Shown: positions 11,840-25,447, numbered from the stretch's first letter. The stretch: DNA of 64,000 nt from Hydractinia symbiolongicarpus (GCF_029227915.1 NC_079882.1:23875001-23939000); one strand, 5' to 3'. Notes: a model not told the origin generated them from the letters alone. Numbers and translations are program-made.

Positions 11840-14800
11840 ATATATATAACTGTTTAGAAAAGTAGTAAGGAAAAAAGTCTGCGAAAGTTCGCTTTATGTA
11901 GGTTTATGCGAACTTCAAAAATGATCGCTTGTGATGGACATTTTTTTAAATAAAACTACAACAGTGGAAGAGTCCATTTTTGACTGTTTTTTTGAGAAAT
12001 AGTCAAACTGCATTACTGGGCCTAGCCACTGTCGAAGTTTTACTCTAGCAGGAGTGCAGGCCAAGTAGAAAATGTGCTTCACAATGTCCCCATCACCAAT
12101 CCATTTTGCGGCTCGAAAAGGTTTGGAGGAATACGGGAACTAAGGGTACGGCAAAAATTAGTACAGTTTAAAACTTTGAATTTAACTAAATAACCTAAGT
12201 TCTACTTCCCTTGTGAACCATGACAAGTGATCTTTGACAAGTTCAGAGTCCTTGTTGCTTAGAAACTGCATTCTCAATTTCACCCTCAAATATAGTTTTG
12301 TGTAGGATCTAACTTATAGAATCTTGATTTAACGCAAGAGGCAAGCGTGTGTCTGGGTAAACCAGGCACGACTACAGTGTTAAGATGGCAGTTGGCTGTT
12401 CCAAGATAAAGACTTTCCAGAAAATCTCAAAAGAACGAGAACAAGAACAAGAACTACACAAGAGTTATTCGCCCTCATCCCAAGGGTTGTTTGCCTTTTT
12501 TAAAAATATTTTTCGCCGTCATTTCTCAAAACAAAAAACTAAAATCACTAAGGAGAAAGGCGATGTCGTTAAGTCAAATTTTGTCTAAAATGAAATTATA
12601 GTACGAGTTAACATTTTTTAAGTAGTGGGGCAACAGTTAACTGAAAAAATTTCTTCGCGATAAAGTAAATTACAAGTCCCTTGTAAGTCAAATTTTACTT
12701 GACAGGCAGCATTATTTACCTATATTACTTCAGGAGTTAAGAAAAAACTCAAACAAAATAAAATCTGACATTTATTTAGTCTTTAATTTACTTTTCTCGA
12801 GTAAAACATTCGTTCCTCAAGTTTGAGATAATAAAATTGAAAGTTCGAGTTATAAAAATGTAATATCGAACTGTGGATTCTGCCTCACTAGTTAGCTGAG
12901 ATATATGGCAATTTCATACACCTCAAAATACTTAGTTATATTGTAATAAAATCGTGTGATGAGGAATTTTTATAGCTTTTTAAAATTTCAGAAAATTCGG
13001 GGATAGGTAGCAGGGAACCCGACCCGACCACACCGCACGACCGAGGGGAAGGATAATGTCCCCAACAAGCAAGAAACTTTTATGATGGTTTACGTAAAGT
13101 GTTGACAGGATTGTCGAAGTCATGGGACTCGCTTGGTAAAAACCGAACTCTGAACGTGCACATTGACCTAGCAGCAGCCTTCGATGTTGTCTCATCCTGG
13201 TGGCTGAAAGTAAAATCAACATTTATGTCAGAGTAATAATAAAGATGGTTAATTTAACGTGCGGTGTGAATGTGTTGAAACACAGTAGTTTTTATGAGCT
13301 AAATAAGAATTGTAAGTTCTTAAGGATGTTAGCTAGCTAGCTATTTAGCCAAATCGAGTTAAATTTTGTGTCCCTTTTCATGTCAAATCCCATACGACCC
13401 CAACGATTTACGCTTAATGGACTTAATCACGCATGTAGCACTATCCTCAGCATATAGTATATTAGGTGCTATAGTTAGCTAGAGTATATATAGCTATATA
13501 TATATATATTGTCAAAAGTTATCTTGATTAAAAAATGGGGTCTATCTGGTAACTCTAGAACCAAATATTTGTGATGTCTGCCATAGTGAGTATCAAAAGT
13601 TGCTGTTCAAACTCAAAATCAAAGGGGTAACACCTGTTCGAACAAAGAACAACCGTAAACTAGAACAAACAAGACGTATGATATACGCAAACAACCTCGC
13701 GAATAAAGTTTACAAAAAGCTGTCTATCAAATTGGGATTTTTGTTACGAAGTTAGACACGACATATTTTACTATTCAGATACGCAATAATATTTGTTACA
13801 CACTTATTTTTCAAAATTGATTTGTGAGACCTTCCTGAACGGAAAATTCCTCGAACTTTTAATTTTCGATGGGTCCGTCTTGGGTGAACCGACTGACAGG
13901 AAGAAGAAAGACCACAAACCCACAAACCCCAAAATTTGCGAAATTCATTAATTCAGTTAATTCTGCCTACATTCACTTTTAAAAAGTTTGGTGGAAACAC
14001 CTTTATTTACTAGTTAGTTAAACAAGTGTTTTGAACACTTGTCTTTTTAAACAAGAAAAAAGAAAAAAAAAGTAAAAATAGTTACCAAGATGAGATTCGA
14101 ACACACGAGGACTCCCGTGTTGGTGCTCAGAGAGGCAAAAATTTCCATTCTTGTAGGACACATTTGCGTTTTAATACAAGCTCACGAGCTTGTAACAAGG
14201 ACAACCTATAAGAAAAACCTACCTAAGAAAAACCTGGAACCTGCAAGAACAATCCAACAATCCAAGAATAAACTATATAATAGCTAGAACAACCTGAGAG
14301 CAAACTAAGGACAAAATTGAACTATATAAAAACAAGCTAAAAGATGCCAGACTAACCAGAATAACGATAAGATATGTATAGGTTATAGACAGTAGATAAA
14401 CAAATATACTTTACCTCTGGTTACTTTTCAAAAAGTTACTTATCCTGTACAGCCGCCATACAAAGTTCTTTGCAAGTTCCTTCAAAACGAAGGTGGCTTC
14501 AATCGAGATATAAGTTTTAAGAGGGGAAAACATTATTTTTAAATAAGTAAAACTATGCCCTGAGTGTCTAAAGGCAAAAAGTCCAAAAGTACAAAAAACT
14601 AAGATTTCATGGTAATGTTGCCAACATTGTGAGAGATGCATGCAAGGACTAGTTATCAAGTGCATGCTACAAACCTTTAACTGCATAACAGAAGTGACTA
14701 TTCTAGTTTTTGTTTTCAGGTTTTTCTATTTTGTTCTTAGCTTGTTCCTGTCTGTTTCAGGTTGTTCCATAATACTCTAGGTTGTTCTAGTCTGTTCTTC

Positions 14801-14880
14801 GTATGCACAGAATTGGATAATGCCTTGTGATCCCTTCAAAAAACAATTAAAAGGTATCTTAAAATATATTTTTTTATTAA
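11840..14880. other. Gene-less interval with foldback-like repeats
   Basis: No supported gene. A 67-codon ORF (12385-12588) has no recognisable motif. There is a perfect 9-bp-arm palindrome at 14022-14042 (ACAAGTGTT-ttg-AACACTTGT). Sub-repeats of the type AGAACAACCT occur in one orientation at about 14190-14340 and inverted at about 14705-14800, suggesting a foldback element. A weak box B-like GTTCGAATC on the minus strand (about 14093-14103) is too isolated to call a tRNA or SINE. Confidence 0.4.
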
Positions 14881-17800
14881 ATGCTAGGTTCAACATTAGA
14901 GGGAGCTGCTGTACCAGCTACAACAATATTGTATGGTTGTCATGCAGCTTTGTCTTTTCTGCTGGTGTTTGTTACATATTTACATTACAACAGGTTTGAA
15001 TATTGAACTTATAAAATTTGTTGTTTTAAAAAATGTTACAAATGTTGCTCTTTTTGAAGAGTGGAAACAGTTATTTGATGGAAATTAGAGAATTTGTTTA
15101 CAGAGTGAAATATGCTTTGTGCCAGATGTTAAGAGGGTAACAGGGATATGTTTCCTTTGTAGATATGTTTCTTATAATTAAACTTTAAAACTGCTTTAGA
15201 AATAAAGGAAAATCTTTTTTACTGCCACTTTGAAATCTTTTTTACTTTGACTTTACTGTGAATTTGATCCCTTGACATCTGTATAACTATTTTTTGTATA
15301 TATTATGTGGTTACTACTGTTAAATAAATATCTCTCTCTGAAATTTAGCATGTTGCATGAAAATTATTATGATGTTAAAATCTGCTTTTTACTAATTTTA
15401 CTGGTCCACAGCACTGGTATATTTAGCATATTTGTCTTTACACAGCTGGCTCAACCTATCCAGGCCTTGCCATGAGCAAATAATCTCCTGAGCAATTAAT
15501 TGCTCCCGTCAGAGTGTCCATGCGAGCAATTTTGCTCGCCATATTTTTCCTTAAAAAAACTTTACATTTAGTCTCTCGGGAATCTTTTTCAGGAGAGGCA
15601 TGCGCCTTGGCACAAACCTATATTGTTTCAGGAGTGTGATTAAAATGCCTGCCACATTTCCAGTTTGGTCGGACATGTCCGTGGCTCGTTTAGAACTTTT
15701 GTCGGTTAAAACGTCTGATAGATTTCCGTCTTGGTCTGACACTTTTAGATCTCAGAATTACTGAACAGTCCTGGTCCTTTTAATCTACGAGCAAGTCTAT
15801 TCATAGTTAACCTGACCATCCTAGCTAATTCACTGACTCCTGACTTAGTTAAAAAAAGTACGTAGACATAAATCCCTTTTGCCTGGCCCCTTCGTCGTTG
15901 GTAACCAGGTCTTACACAAGAAATCCAGCCATGCGGTTTTAACTAATGTGGAGGTAAACGCTGACGGAGCACGGATGACGCAAGTCTGAAAAACTGCACT
16001 TCAGGTGGAACAGACAATTTATCATGGATTTAATTGTAGATAATTTCTTCATTTGACGAAACAATTGGAAACCATAGCAGGTCCAAATTTAATGGTTTAT
16101 TTTCTTTATGCCGCAACTGTTATTGAAACAATTTTAAAAACGAGACCCACGTGGGGTATAATTTTTTTTCTGCATAATTTTTATGTACCATACTTTCTGA
16201 ATGAATTTTGAAGTTTTATTTAAACCATGCAGATAAAGATTTTTTAATTTGTAAACGAAGCATATTTTAGTGTAGAGACTTGATAGTTCCTGGGGCAAAG
16301 CCCAGAGGCAGACCGAGAAAGACTTGGCAGGAGGTTATAAGGACAGACTTGATAGAGAGGAAGTTGAGTTTAGATCTAACACAGTCTAGATCAGATTGGA
16401 AGAGGGTCATTAATATACCCCGTCCAACCCATGCTAGCATGGAAAACGGACGTTAAGCAGAGAATGATGATGATGATGATGCTGAAAAATAAACAATAAA
16501 TTTATGAAAACATACGCATACGGACATGTAGAAAAGGAAGTTAAGATTGAGAGAGGCGCTATGCCAGTAGACGCTCGATCATCGTGTTTGGGGTATGATT
16601 TAAAACATCCCCCACTTTTCTACTGCAAAATGAATGCGCAACAAAGATTAACCTTAACGCCCGTATTGCACGCTTTTTACAAAATGGCGAATGAACTTTT
16701 GCATGATGGGTGGAAAATAATCACACCAAATATCTTTTTAGTTCAGGTTGAGCTTTCTTGCAGGAATTTAACTTAAAAGACCAATCAATTCTTGAGAAAA
16801 ATGTTTACACTTATCTCAAAATGTTAATATTTACGCGAGCAATAGAGGGGTAACGAGCATTTATGCCAGCACAATGCGGGTGCAAGCAATTGCTCGCGAC
16901 TCATGGCAAGGCCTGCTATCTCATGTGAGATACTGGATAGGGCAATACAAATTATAGAAGACTGGATCAACATTACCATTGCAGTGGCGTATCCAGAGGG
17001 TTTTAGATGCTGGCACACTGGTTTTTGGTGCCCAAACTAAGTTCTCAAATTATTGAAAAGTGGTTGAAAAAAGGTTTTCTTGATTAATCCAAAAAAGAAA
17101 AAACCTTTCCTGTAATCATTTGACGGCGTATAAGAAATCACATTAAGGATGAATAAACTCTTTTCAGCAAAACTAAACTGAAACGTACAATTTATACGGA
17201 AGAGCTTGGAGTTTTAGCATGTAGCATCGATAGTTACTATGTGTCTGTCATATAAACCTTAACATCTGATGTTAAACACATTAAATTAGTTACATTGTTT
17301 AGGATCTTAAAGTCAGTATTACATGTTTTAATTTGCCCACAAGAATGTGATCTGCCCTGTACCGGCTGGGGGGCTTACAGCAACCCCTAGGCCCCAAGCG
17401 GTTTTTTAAAACTCTCGCGTTTTGCGTTCACGGCGTGCCCAAACTAACCTCTGGATACGCCACTGTATTGATAATGACAATGTTTCAAATGTGTCTATCC
17501 TGTATATATAAATAATAAAATTATCATATTTTGATTCAGTGATTTTCTGACAGCAGTTAACAGTTATTTTAAGCCCACAGAAAACACACAGTCGTATTTC
17601 AATTCATTTAAGCTTCTGTTTATGAAAAGTCTCATTTTATAATGAAATAAATTGCAAATGGTTTTGGTGAAATCTATAGGGCTAGTGATTAATTTATAAA
17701 GAAATTTTAGGTGGTGGCTAACCACATCCACTCTTCGTGTTTTCAACAATTTTAAAAAAGGAACTCACTTCTGTCTTTTAATAATTACTTGTATTTTTCT

Positions 17801-20367
17801 AATTTAGTGTGACTGTTTTAAACTATAGTATCCATATTAATGCAATATCGAACAACTGGTGGATCATTTATTTTGTGGTTGCTGGTGCAAGGTATGTCAT
17901 AATTTATGTTGTTGTCATTGTCATGAAATTGAATGTTTTTAACCAATCCGATTAAAATTTCCAGCAGAATTAAAGATGATTATTTGACTAGCAATAATCT
18001 TCTACATAATCTAACAATGGATCAATGTTTAAAATTCAAATGCAATATTTTTCAAATAATCATATTTTGAGCCAGAAACGGATGTCGACAATGTTAGGGA
18101 CATTGTATACATCTGTTTTGAGAATATGGATGTAGTATAGTTATTATAGTAGTAATATGCAGTAGTCTGCTAAACAGAAATTAGTTTTATAATGTATAGT
18201 ACTTATAGTTAAATTACAGAAAGTTTTCAATAGAGTATTTTAAAAATATGTTGTAGATATAAAAACATTTTTCTAAGCATTTTGTTTAACTGTTCAGTTG
18301 AGAAGAGACCATTAAGCAGCTTCCATTTTTTTGCACATATAGCTAAGAACCCATGATGCGTCTCTTTAGATCTGTTGTACAAAGTGTGCAATATTCTCAC
18401 ACGTATGTGGAAGAAGGATACTTTTTGACAAATTTGATAACAGTAGGTTTTGAAGTGCTGTTGTTATGTTTGGCATTAAATTATCAAAGAAGATTCAGAA
18501 CTTCTGGTATGGACTTTTCACTTAATACTTTATTACTAACAGCATTATCACTTCGATTTTTTGAGTAATCTGCAATATGCAATTTTGACGTCTCGATGTA
18601 TTTTTATTTAGCATTTATTACAAAAGAGATTGATCGAGTTAGCAAGTATGGACCTGGGCGCAGTCTGTGTTCGGACTTTAAAGGACTCTGTAGAGTGAGT
18701 ATATATCAGGGTTAATTTTTTGCAAGAGTAAAATATCGGGAACTGATTGAATGGATTGAGAATTGTGTCTAAATCTGGTCGATTATGTGTGAAGAGATTG
18801 TCAGTTAGGGTTCACAATAACTGTAGTTAATGTGAACCCTAAGTTCACATTAACTGTTTGATAAATTAATACTCAGAGTATTCAAAAATATTTACTTGTA
18901 CATTTGTCGTTCCTCATTTTACTGATATATTTTTTAGGCTTTCACATCTAGCGGCACTGTGTTTATATTTCAATTTCTCTTTATTGTTGGGGCGCTTCTT
19001 CTGTTCAGATTACTGTAAGTCTGTATTGAATTTGAATTTCAGATATGCCAAAACAGCAACAGTATTTTAGACAGCAACAGTATTTTAGACTAGATGTGGC
19101 AATTTATGATTAGCAGTAATATTTCCCACATCACTTGATGTAAAAGTTATTTCTTACCGATAATATTTATTGACCTTCAATGGATTGATTTTAAGTTAAA
19201 GCATTCCTTAAACTTATATATTTTTATTGCAACTAAACTTTATTGACACTAGATGCTATTATTTTCAAAAAAATAACTAATGGCCACGACCTTTTCCATA
19301 TTTTACTAAAATTGTGACAAATAGCTACATATAGGATTAAATTTTCAGCTGTTTCCTTATATTGACCGTAAGCAAATGACCGGACCTAAAAGTTCTCAAT
19401 GTTACTGCTAACCAATGAACCAATTGTTTTTTCACAACGTTATTTCAGAAATGATCAACATGCGGAATGGTTCTGGTTGTATGTATCTTTTTTGTTGCTG
19501 CTAAATGTTAGCGCTTTAATAGTATGCGCGTTCATAGCAGCTAGAAGTGGAGTTGATGAACCAGCTACCAAAACAAAGGTATCTTGTATGAATCCTTTAT
19601 ATTCTTTTTTTGATTGGTATTTTGTCCATGAAAGTCTAATTGGAGATATTCGTTGCATCATGTCAGATTTTTGAATATAAGGATGATATAATTTTTTGTT
19701 TGTTTGTTTGTTTGTTTGTTTGTTTGTTTGTTTGTTTGATTGTATGTTTTTAAATTTTCAACATTTCGTTTTAGGTCTACTTTTTTCTTTCCGTTCTGTT
19801 GGCAATTCCTGAACGCCTTCCATTGTTCTTCTGGATACACTGCGCTCACATGAAATGTATGTCACAGAATACCCATTAAACTTTTTACTTTAAATTTTAA
19901 ATTTTCCCTCGATCAATGAAGTATTTTATCATTTTATGTTACGAGGGTAATTTTTGGGTGCGAATATGAGTTGGTCTGATTGGGTAAAATTCATTGATTA
20001 ATGCAACTATTTCGGTGTAAAATTCAAAACAATTTTATAATGCTTCACCTATTTTATGACATCTGTTTTTCGAACTTGTAAAGTGCACAATAGATGCGGT
20101 CTTTTTATGATCACGAATGCTTGTATGCAGGTTGGGGTGATGCGATGACGTTATTTGATTTATGGGTCATTTTCAAGATGGTGTCATTCCTGTGTATATT
20201 CCGTGCGCTGCATTTAGAATACAATCGTTTGAAACATGTAAGTTGAGAATTACAGTTGCAGTTAGTTATTTTGTGAAGAGCTGTCAGCCACTCGTATTAT
20301 CTTGTTTTATTTTTAGGAATGTCAGTACGCCATGTTGAACGAAGTGCAGGGATATAACTTCGAGTAG
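14881..20367 (+). CDS. Unrecognised seven-pass membrane protein, nine exons
   Basis: Exons: 14881-14993, 17808-17891, 18370-18506, 18612-18694, 18938-19014, 19449-19578, 19775-19856, 20131-20237 and 20317-20367. They join in frame to 287 residues with GT-AG introns throughout. The start ATG is directly preceded by an in-frame TAA. Hydrophobic segments lie at about residues 13-35, 52-67, 82-104, 145-164, 171-194, 208-230 and 241-261, so a seven-helix integral membrane protein is predicted. The loop at 105-140 is basic and Cys-containing; the tail ends with a short charged segment (NEVQGYNFE). There is no signal peptide beyond the first helix. I do not recognise the family; it does not resemble a rhodopsin-type GPCR or the Grl genes nearby. 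The first intron (2.8 kb) carries hAT-like and non-LTR insertions. Confidence is high in the exon chain, nil for function. Confidence 0.75.
15461..16915. mobile_element. hAT-like DNA transposon remnant in intron 1
   Basis: Perfect 16-bp terminal inverted repeats, CAGGCCTTGCCATGAG at 15461 and its complement ending at 16915, enclose 1.46 kb. CTATC occurs at both outer edges, a possible short target duplication. Sub-terminal GAGCAAT motifs are also inverted. CAGG...CCTG ends are typical of hAT elements. No intact transposase is present; a 90-codon ORF (16504-16776) has no clear homology. A non-LTR 3' end is nested inside. Confidence 0.7.
16289..16482 (+). mobile_element. 3' end of a non-LTR retrotransposon (CR1/L2/Rex-like)
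   Basis: The frame from 16289 to the stop at 16454-16456 encodes the last 55 residues of a reverse-transcriptase ORF. The signature GRPRKTWQ is followed by a DWKR segment, as at the C-termini of CR1/L2/Rex-type elements. It continues into a short GAT-rich tail (to about 16482). It is 5'-truncated and dead, and is nested in the hAT-like element. Confidence 0.75.
16982..17465. mobile_element. hAT-like MITE
   Basis: Perfect 17-bp terminal inverted repeats (CAGTGGCGTATCCAGAG) bound a 484-bp non-coding element, abutting the previous hAT-like element in the same intron. GTGCCCAAACTAA recurs in the same orientation near both ends. No clear 8-bp target duplication was found. Confidence 0.75.
19696..19738 (+). 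repeat. (GTTT)n microsatellite
   Basis: About ten tandem GTTT units in intron 6 of the seven-pass membrane gene, roughly 35 nt upstream of its exon-7 acceptor. Confidence 0.9.
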
Positions 20368-21544
20368 ACTGTCATATATCCTGCCTGACGCGATATCAAA
20401 CTCGAGCATGTTTTTTAAGATTTGATAAATGAAAAAACTCGAGTGTTACTTTGGAACATTTTCATTTTTATAGTAAATTTTATAAGTCGAGAAAGAAGCA
20501 AACTCACACTTGTTCTCTTAAGAGTGTTTACTCGTTATAGTTAAACTTTAGTAATGAATATTTTAATTTGTTATATATATAAATATATGTTTAAAGTATT
20601 TTTAAGAATTTTTGTAAATTGACGTTTTGTTACTAAATATTAATATAGACGTTTATTAATTTTTTCTGTTTTCTTTTTGTTTGAAATTAAACGATTTCTA
20701 ATGTTTCTGCGAAAATCTTTTACGTGTGACGGGGATGTCATTGCTCAGTTGACGGAGGGTGTCACTGCTCAGTTGACGGGGGTGTCACTGCAGAGGTGAA
20801 AAGGGCTTTTATGGTAATGTTATAGACGTTGGCACGAATGTGATATGACATTACTAAGAGACACATCTCGAGTTCAGCCTTGAAGGAGACCCCTGCTTTA
20901 TATCTTAAAAACATTTTCAGCAGGTGACCTGTCAATCTTTTATCAATATAATCTTTTAATTTTCTCACGTGCAGTAAGAATGTCCTTCCTGGCATACTTT
21001 TGTTGCTAATATTAGAACGGTTAACTAAATGCCCCTGAAATTTCAAGTGGCGACTGTTGGGGGGTATTGGTAAAATAAAAAACTTTTCCAAGCAAGCTGG
21101 TTAGTCATTGCATTTAAAACGTATTAAAAATTGTTTTTGATTTTTGATTTATTATTGCATTTTAAAATATCACAATTATAATTACCAAAATTAAGGAGAA
21201 TTGATTAAAAATATATGCCAAATAATAGACTTGCTTACGTCAGCCATAATTACTGCCGGCAGTTTTTGCTTTGTACCAGACGTTCATACCAAGATTTATA
21301 ACACAATACAAGAGAATTTATGTTGGTATGTTTTTTTTTTTTTTTCTGTGAAGTGTAGAAAATTGTTACTGCACACAACTTTGTAAAATATCTCTAAAAT
21401 ACAATCTTGTCCCCAGATTTCTTTGGAATAAAACTCGATATTTATCCTTAATAGTTCTGGGATGCTAATGTCTAAATAAGTAACAACAAAACTCATTTTG
21501 TTCGCAGGAGACTTCTGACACTACTTTTTTATCTGTGAATTCCA
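20368..21544. other. Convergent intergenic interval
   Basis: This lies between the 3' ends of the seven-pass membrane gene and Grl1. At 20729-20795 there are about 29-bp imperfect tandem repeats (TGTCACTGCTCAGTTGACGG type). A 109-codon minus ORF (20762-21091) overlaps the repeats; I do not recognise it and suspect transposon debris. Confidence 0.4.
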
Positions 21545-24500
21545 TTAGAAAGTGATGATGATAGTGAAATAAGTAATGATGCTGACAAAGATCTAAAAAA
21601 ATATATATATTTTTTTTCTATACAATGCGATACTGCGGAACCGGAAAGATAAGAATGATAGAAGAAAATAGCTGCAGGCGAAATCCGTGGATTTTTCCTA
21701 TGGGTGAATTGCAGTAGATTTCACTGGCTAACAACCAGTTTGTTATATTAATTGAAAGTGTAATTTCATATAAATTGAATGTTTTAGCGTTCGGACTCTC
21801 TCAAAAGCAAGCGATTTAAATGAGTTGTAGCGAAATAAATACTACAAAACTAGACATAACATTTCCAAAAAAATGTTCAATTTTCTTAAGATGTTAGATA
21901 TGACTGATCATAATATTTGCTTACTTCTTTACTAATGAAATATATGGTCTTACTGAAATGATGATGGATTTGTTCAATGGTATCATCTTCCATATGGTCA
22001 AGACAACGGGTTGTGAGTTTAGATGAAACAACAACAAGTCAAGCTGAAAGGATAAAAAGTTACGTTGTTGAAGGCACAAATTGTTCCGCATTTTATGACT
22101 TATGCAGCGTGATTAATAACATACAAGTAAATTGGAAAATGCAGTAAATGTTTTTTCAATCAACCAAAACAGGAGGGGCTACGCCATTTCCCCTAATTTT
22201 TTTTGAAATCGTGGTTAACATAAAAAAAAACTAATGCAGAGGACTTGTCTTTCGCGAATTTAACACGTCAGCTGTAGCCCTCTATGCGAAGGTAAGTTAT
22301 TTTGTTTAATTAATAAATCGCATGTAATAACAACATCGTGTAATGCAACTGAAATTTACCTGAATTTTTGCATCCAAATTCACGTTGATAATATCGAGTT
22401 TTTGAATAAAAGTACACATTTCTCCGCCCTAAAAAAGATTTGTGCATTTAAATATTACGTTGGTTCAGTGGATAGGTTGGTCAAGTTAATCGTTGTGACA
22501 AATATTGCAAATTTTAGTGGTAGCTTTAGTAACCATGTTAGCCTTAGTAGCCAGGGTGTCAGGTGGAGATAAATAGCGATACATAAGTTTTAAAGCACTC
22601 CCTGTACAGTTTCGACTTAAAATTATTTTAAAAATCCAAACCATGGATTTTTTTTTCTCTATCATCGTTGTTTATATCAGACTATATCAGACAAATTATA
22701 CTAGCGTTAAGTGAGACCATGGCTAAGTGGCACTTTTTGTTCCTTACTTAATTAAACAGGAAAATTTCCTAGATAAGGCGTACTTTTGCTCAGTAGGACC
22801 GATTTTGAAACCCAATGTAATGATTTCCGAAATTGGAGAGAGCAAAGTTTTAATTCGAGCACTTTAATCGGAGAGATATTTTTGAGAAAAACTTTTGCGA
22901 ATCCACAAATTAAAAAAAAAAGCTCAGCTAAATCTCCAACTGGAAAGTTTTCGCAAGATAAACGTTCGTGATATCTTAAACTAGAAAGCTTTTTCATGAT
23001 AAATTTTCGCGTTTCGTAACTTTGCGAATCGATGATTTAAAAAACCAAATAGTAATTTTTGGAAGTTTCGAGAGACAAAGTTTCGCGAAAAAGGCGAAAA
23101 TGCTGTTGACAATCTCTGCATCTTTTGTATTTACAAATTGTTTCCTCATCTAAAAGCTCTCCATAAGTGAGACCTTTTCACCTCTTTTGTCAAATTCCTT
23201 GAAGGGTCCCACTTAACTCGAGTATACCGTACCTTATTTGAGTCATTTTTGTCTAATAAATAAGAAGCTAATTACATTCCCATACCTTATCGACAAGTTG
23301 CGATGCATAAAACGATATACTTAAAAGGGAAAATACACAAGGCAAAGTCCAGCACAACACAACAACTCGCGCGATCCCAGACACTGCAAACACGCAGATT
23401 CGCAGCATGAGACAAACCAGAATGATATCTGTTAGGTAGGATACTAACATCAATAATGCTATTAAATCATCCAGTTGTGTACACATTGTCGTCATGGCAA
23501 CGTACTTTTCTCGTATCTCTTTGATGTAACTTCGTAAGCACAAACCATCTCGCTCCTTCACCTTTAAATATCTGTAGAATTCAGAAAATACGTACGATAA
23601 GGACTGCGTCAGGATACCACATAAAGCTACTGGAAAAAGCCGAACTCCATATTCGAGTGTATCAAGCAAAATCTTTGCCACGCATGTCGGTAGAGTTCTT
23701 GGGAAAGGTAATATGACGGGACCGATTTCTTTGTCCGGATTCACAATTGGATACAACATAACAAATATATTAACACCAACTGATGTGAAGAAAATCAGAA
23801 TAAATATAAGTAGCCAGATTTGTAATTTCGCTTTGAAATTATTTTCCTGTCTTCTGCATTGGTTTAACTTGATGCTATCCAAGAATTCTTGAAGCTCGTC
23901 AACAAATTGATACAGCTGTGTTGATTTTGAGCAAGGACTGATTCTCATGCAAGCAATCAGATTCCCAATACATTTGAGATAGCATACGATAAAGACAAAT
24001 ATAGCGAAATAGTCTTCCTTGTTTCGTCCAAAAAACATTGCTAAAGGCAAGCGAAATGCTTCAGTGGCAAAAACTACATACTTTTTCTTAAAAGTGTACG
24101 ATTTTTCACATTTTTATCTGTCAAAAAATCGAAAGTTACCAAAAAATATTTTTATTGAGTTAATAACGATTTTCACTAGGTTTCAATATGCTAAATCCTA
24201 ACAACGTTCGTGAAGGATGTTACCTTGCCTGGAATACATTTTGTGAGGTCATTCACGAAGACTTTTTTTCACGAATTAACCTTTTTTTTAAAAAAAAGAA
24301 AATCGCAAAGAAACATTTCTAAAGACAGAAATAAGACCTCTAAAACAAGCAGTTTTTTCTTTGAACAAAAAAAGCCAAGAAAATAATTTCTTTATACCAG
24401 AAATCCTATTTGAAAAACTATCACGTTTCTTTTGAAAGATTTTCGCGATTACTTGTTTTCCCGAATCTGGCGTTTTCAATTGGAGGACTGTTACTCTCCC

Positions 24501-24770
24501 CGTAGTTGTCAGTCATACCAAAATGAACTACATGTTTGAGTAGCTACCTGCAATAGATCTTCCAATAGCTGCAAGAAACAAAAGCATTGCCACATAACTA
24601 TAAATCTTTGACAACTTATGTTTCCATTTACTTGATTTGCTGAGTTTTTCTTCATGATATAATCCAAAAAGTTTCAGCAGCAGTAGAATCGGTGATAGGC
24701 TTTCTTTTATAACTGGATTTCTTTTGTGTTCTTCTTGTATTGCAACTATAAGGTGGTCTTCTTGTGTCAT
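21545..24770 (-). CDS. Gustatory receptor-like 7TM protein (Grl1)
   Basis: Five exons: 24770-24548, 24058-23286, 22428-22360, 22043-21954 and 21592-21545, giving 400 residues with intron phases 1,0,0,0. The last three short exons were found by similarity to the two paralogues at 28.3 and 33.6 kb. Features: an N-terminal NPVIKESLSP...LLKLFGL motif before TM1, a central SYVFSEFYRYL...LRSYIKEIREKYV loop, an SYLTDI helix, and a C-terminal TYFTIIITF, a variant of the TYhhhhhQF signature of insect gustatory receptors. Three phase-0 introns near the C-terminus are a known ancestral mark of the insect chemoreceptor superfamily in animals. Predicted role: a ligand-gated cation channel or developmental receptor in the plasma membrane; the ligand is unknown. 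A TATA-like TTATATAT lies about 35 nt upstream of the ATG. It is divergent from Grl2. Confidence 0.85.
22703..23222. mobile_element. Possible MITE in Grl1 intron 2
   Basis: Imperfect inverted ends share GTTAAGTG(A/G)GACC (near 22707-22719 and 23203-23217, inverted). They enclose about 520 bp of AT-rich DNA containing several stem-prone segments. There is no coding capacity and no clear target duplication. Confidence 0.35.
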
Positions 24771-25447
24771 TTCTGCGTGTTATTTTCACCGTTATTTTTT
24801 GTTCAATATATAACAACTTTCACGTTTTACTGGCAGATGTTTTGAATCCGCTTTTTCTTTTCTTTTTATCGTTTATTATTTGCCAAAATAATAATGGATT
24901 TTAAAAGGTTTTTTGTAACTTTAAATGCAACTATGTCAGATGTAGAAGAGAAAAACTAAAAAGGCCGTTCGTATTAATAATATTCATATACATAATTTTT
25001 TATATTGTAATAGCAATTTCTTGATATATGCCGATACTTTATGTGTACGCATTTCAATCTTCAAAATAAAAGATAAAATAAGGGGCTTAAGCCTTTTCTC
25101 ATTTTGTGTCTTTTCTTACATCAGGACAACCATACAGACATCACTCTGATTCAGGCCTGTTCATGTGACCACGCACACACCCAGAATCTGGGCCGTAAAA
25201 CTGCTCAGGTTTTCACTTGATAACCTAGGTTTTTGTTGTAAGTAAGCTGTGATAAGTGAGCGCAAGCCATGTGAAGTAAATGTCAAAACTTGCATTTTTG
25301 GTGAGTTAACTTTATGAAAAAAAATCCGTGGACATTAGGATACAAAAAGCGTTAGCTTCGGACAATATCTGATTTCACCAAGCGCAAACCGAACATTATG
25401 AGTTATCTGATAAGGAATGAAAATTTTTTATCGTAATGCGTGTACCC

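Noticed and set aside
14085-14140. tRNA-like segment with GTTCGAATC on the minus strand
   Set aside because: The T-stem does not pair well and no box A or acceptor stem is present at the right distance; not called as tRNA or SINE.
16504-16776. 90-codon ORF inside the hAT-like element as a transposase
   Set aside because: Too short and no hAT dimerisation or catalytic motif can be seen.
20762-21091. 109-codon minus ORF between the seven-pass gene and Grl1
   Set aside because: It overlaps a tandem repeat, has no recognisable motif and no splice partners; likely transposon debris.
23268-24050. Grl1 read as a single 260-aa ORF starting at the internal Met
   Set aside because: Comparison with the two paralogues shows this is only exon 2; acceptor and donor sites and four further exons complete the gene.
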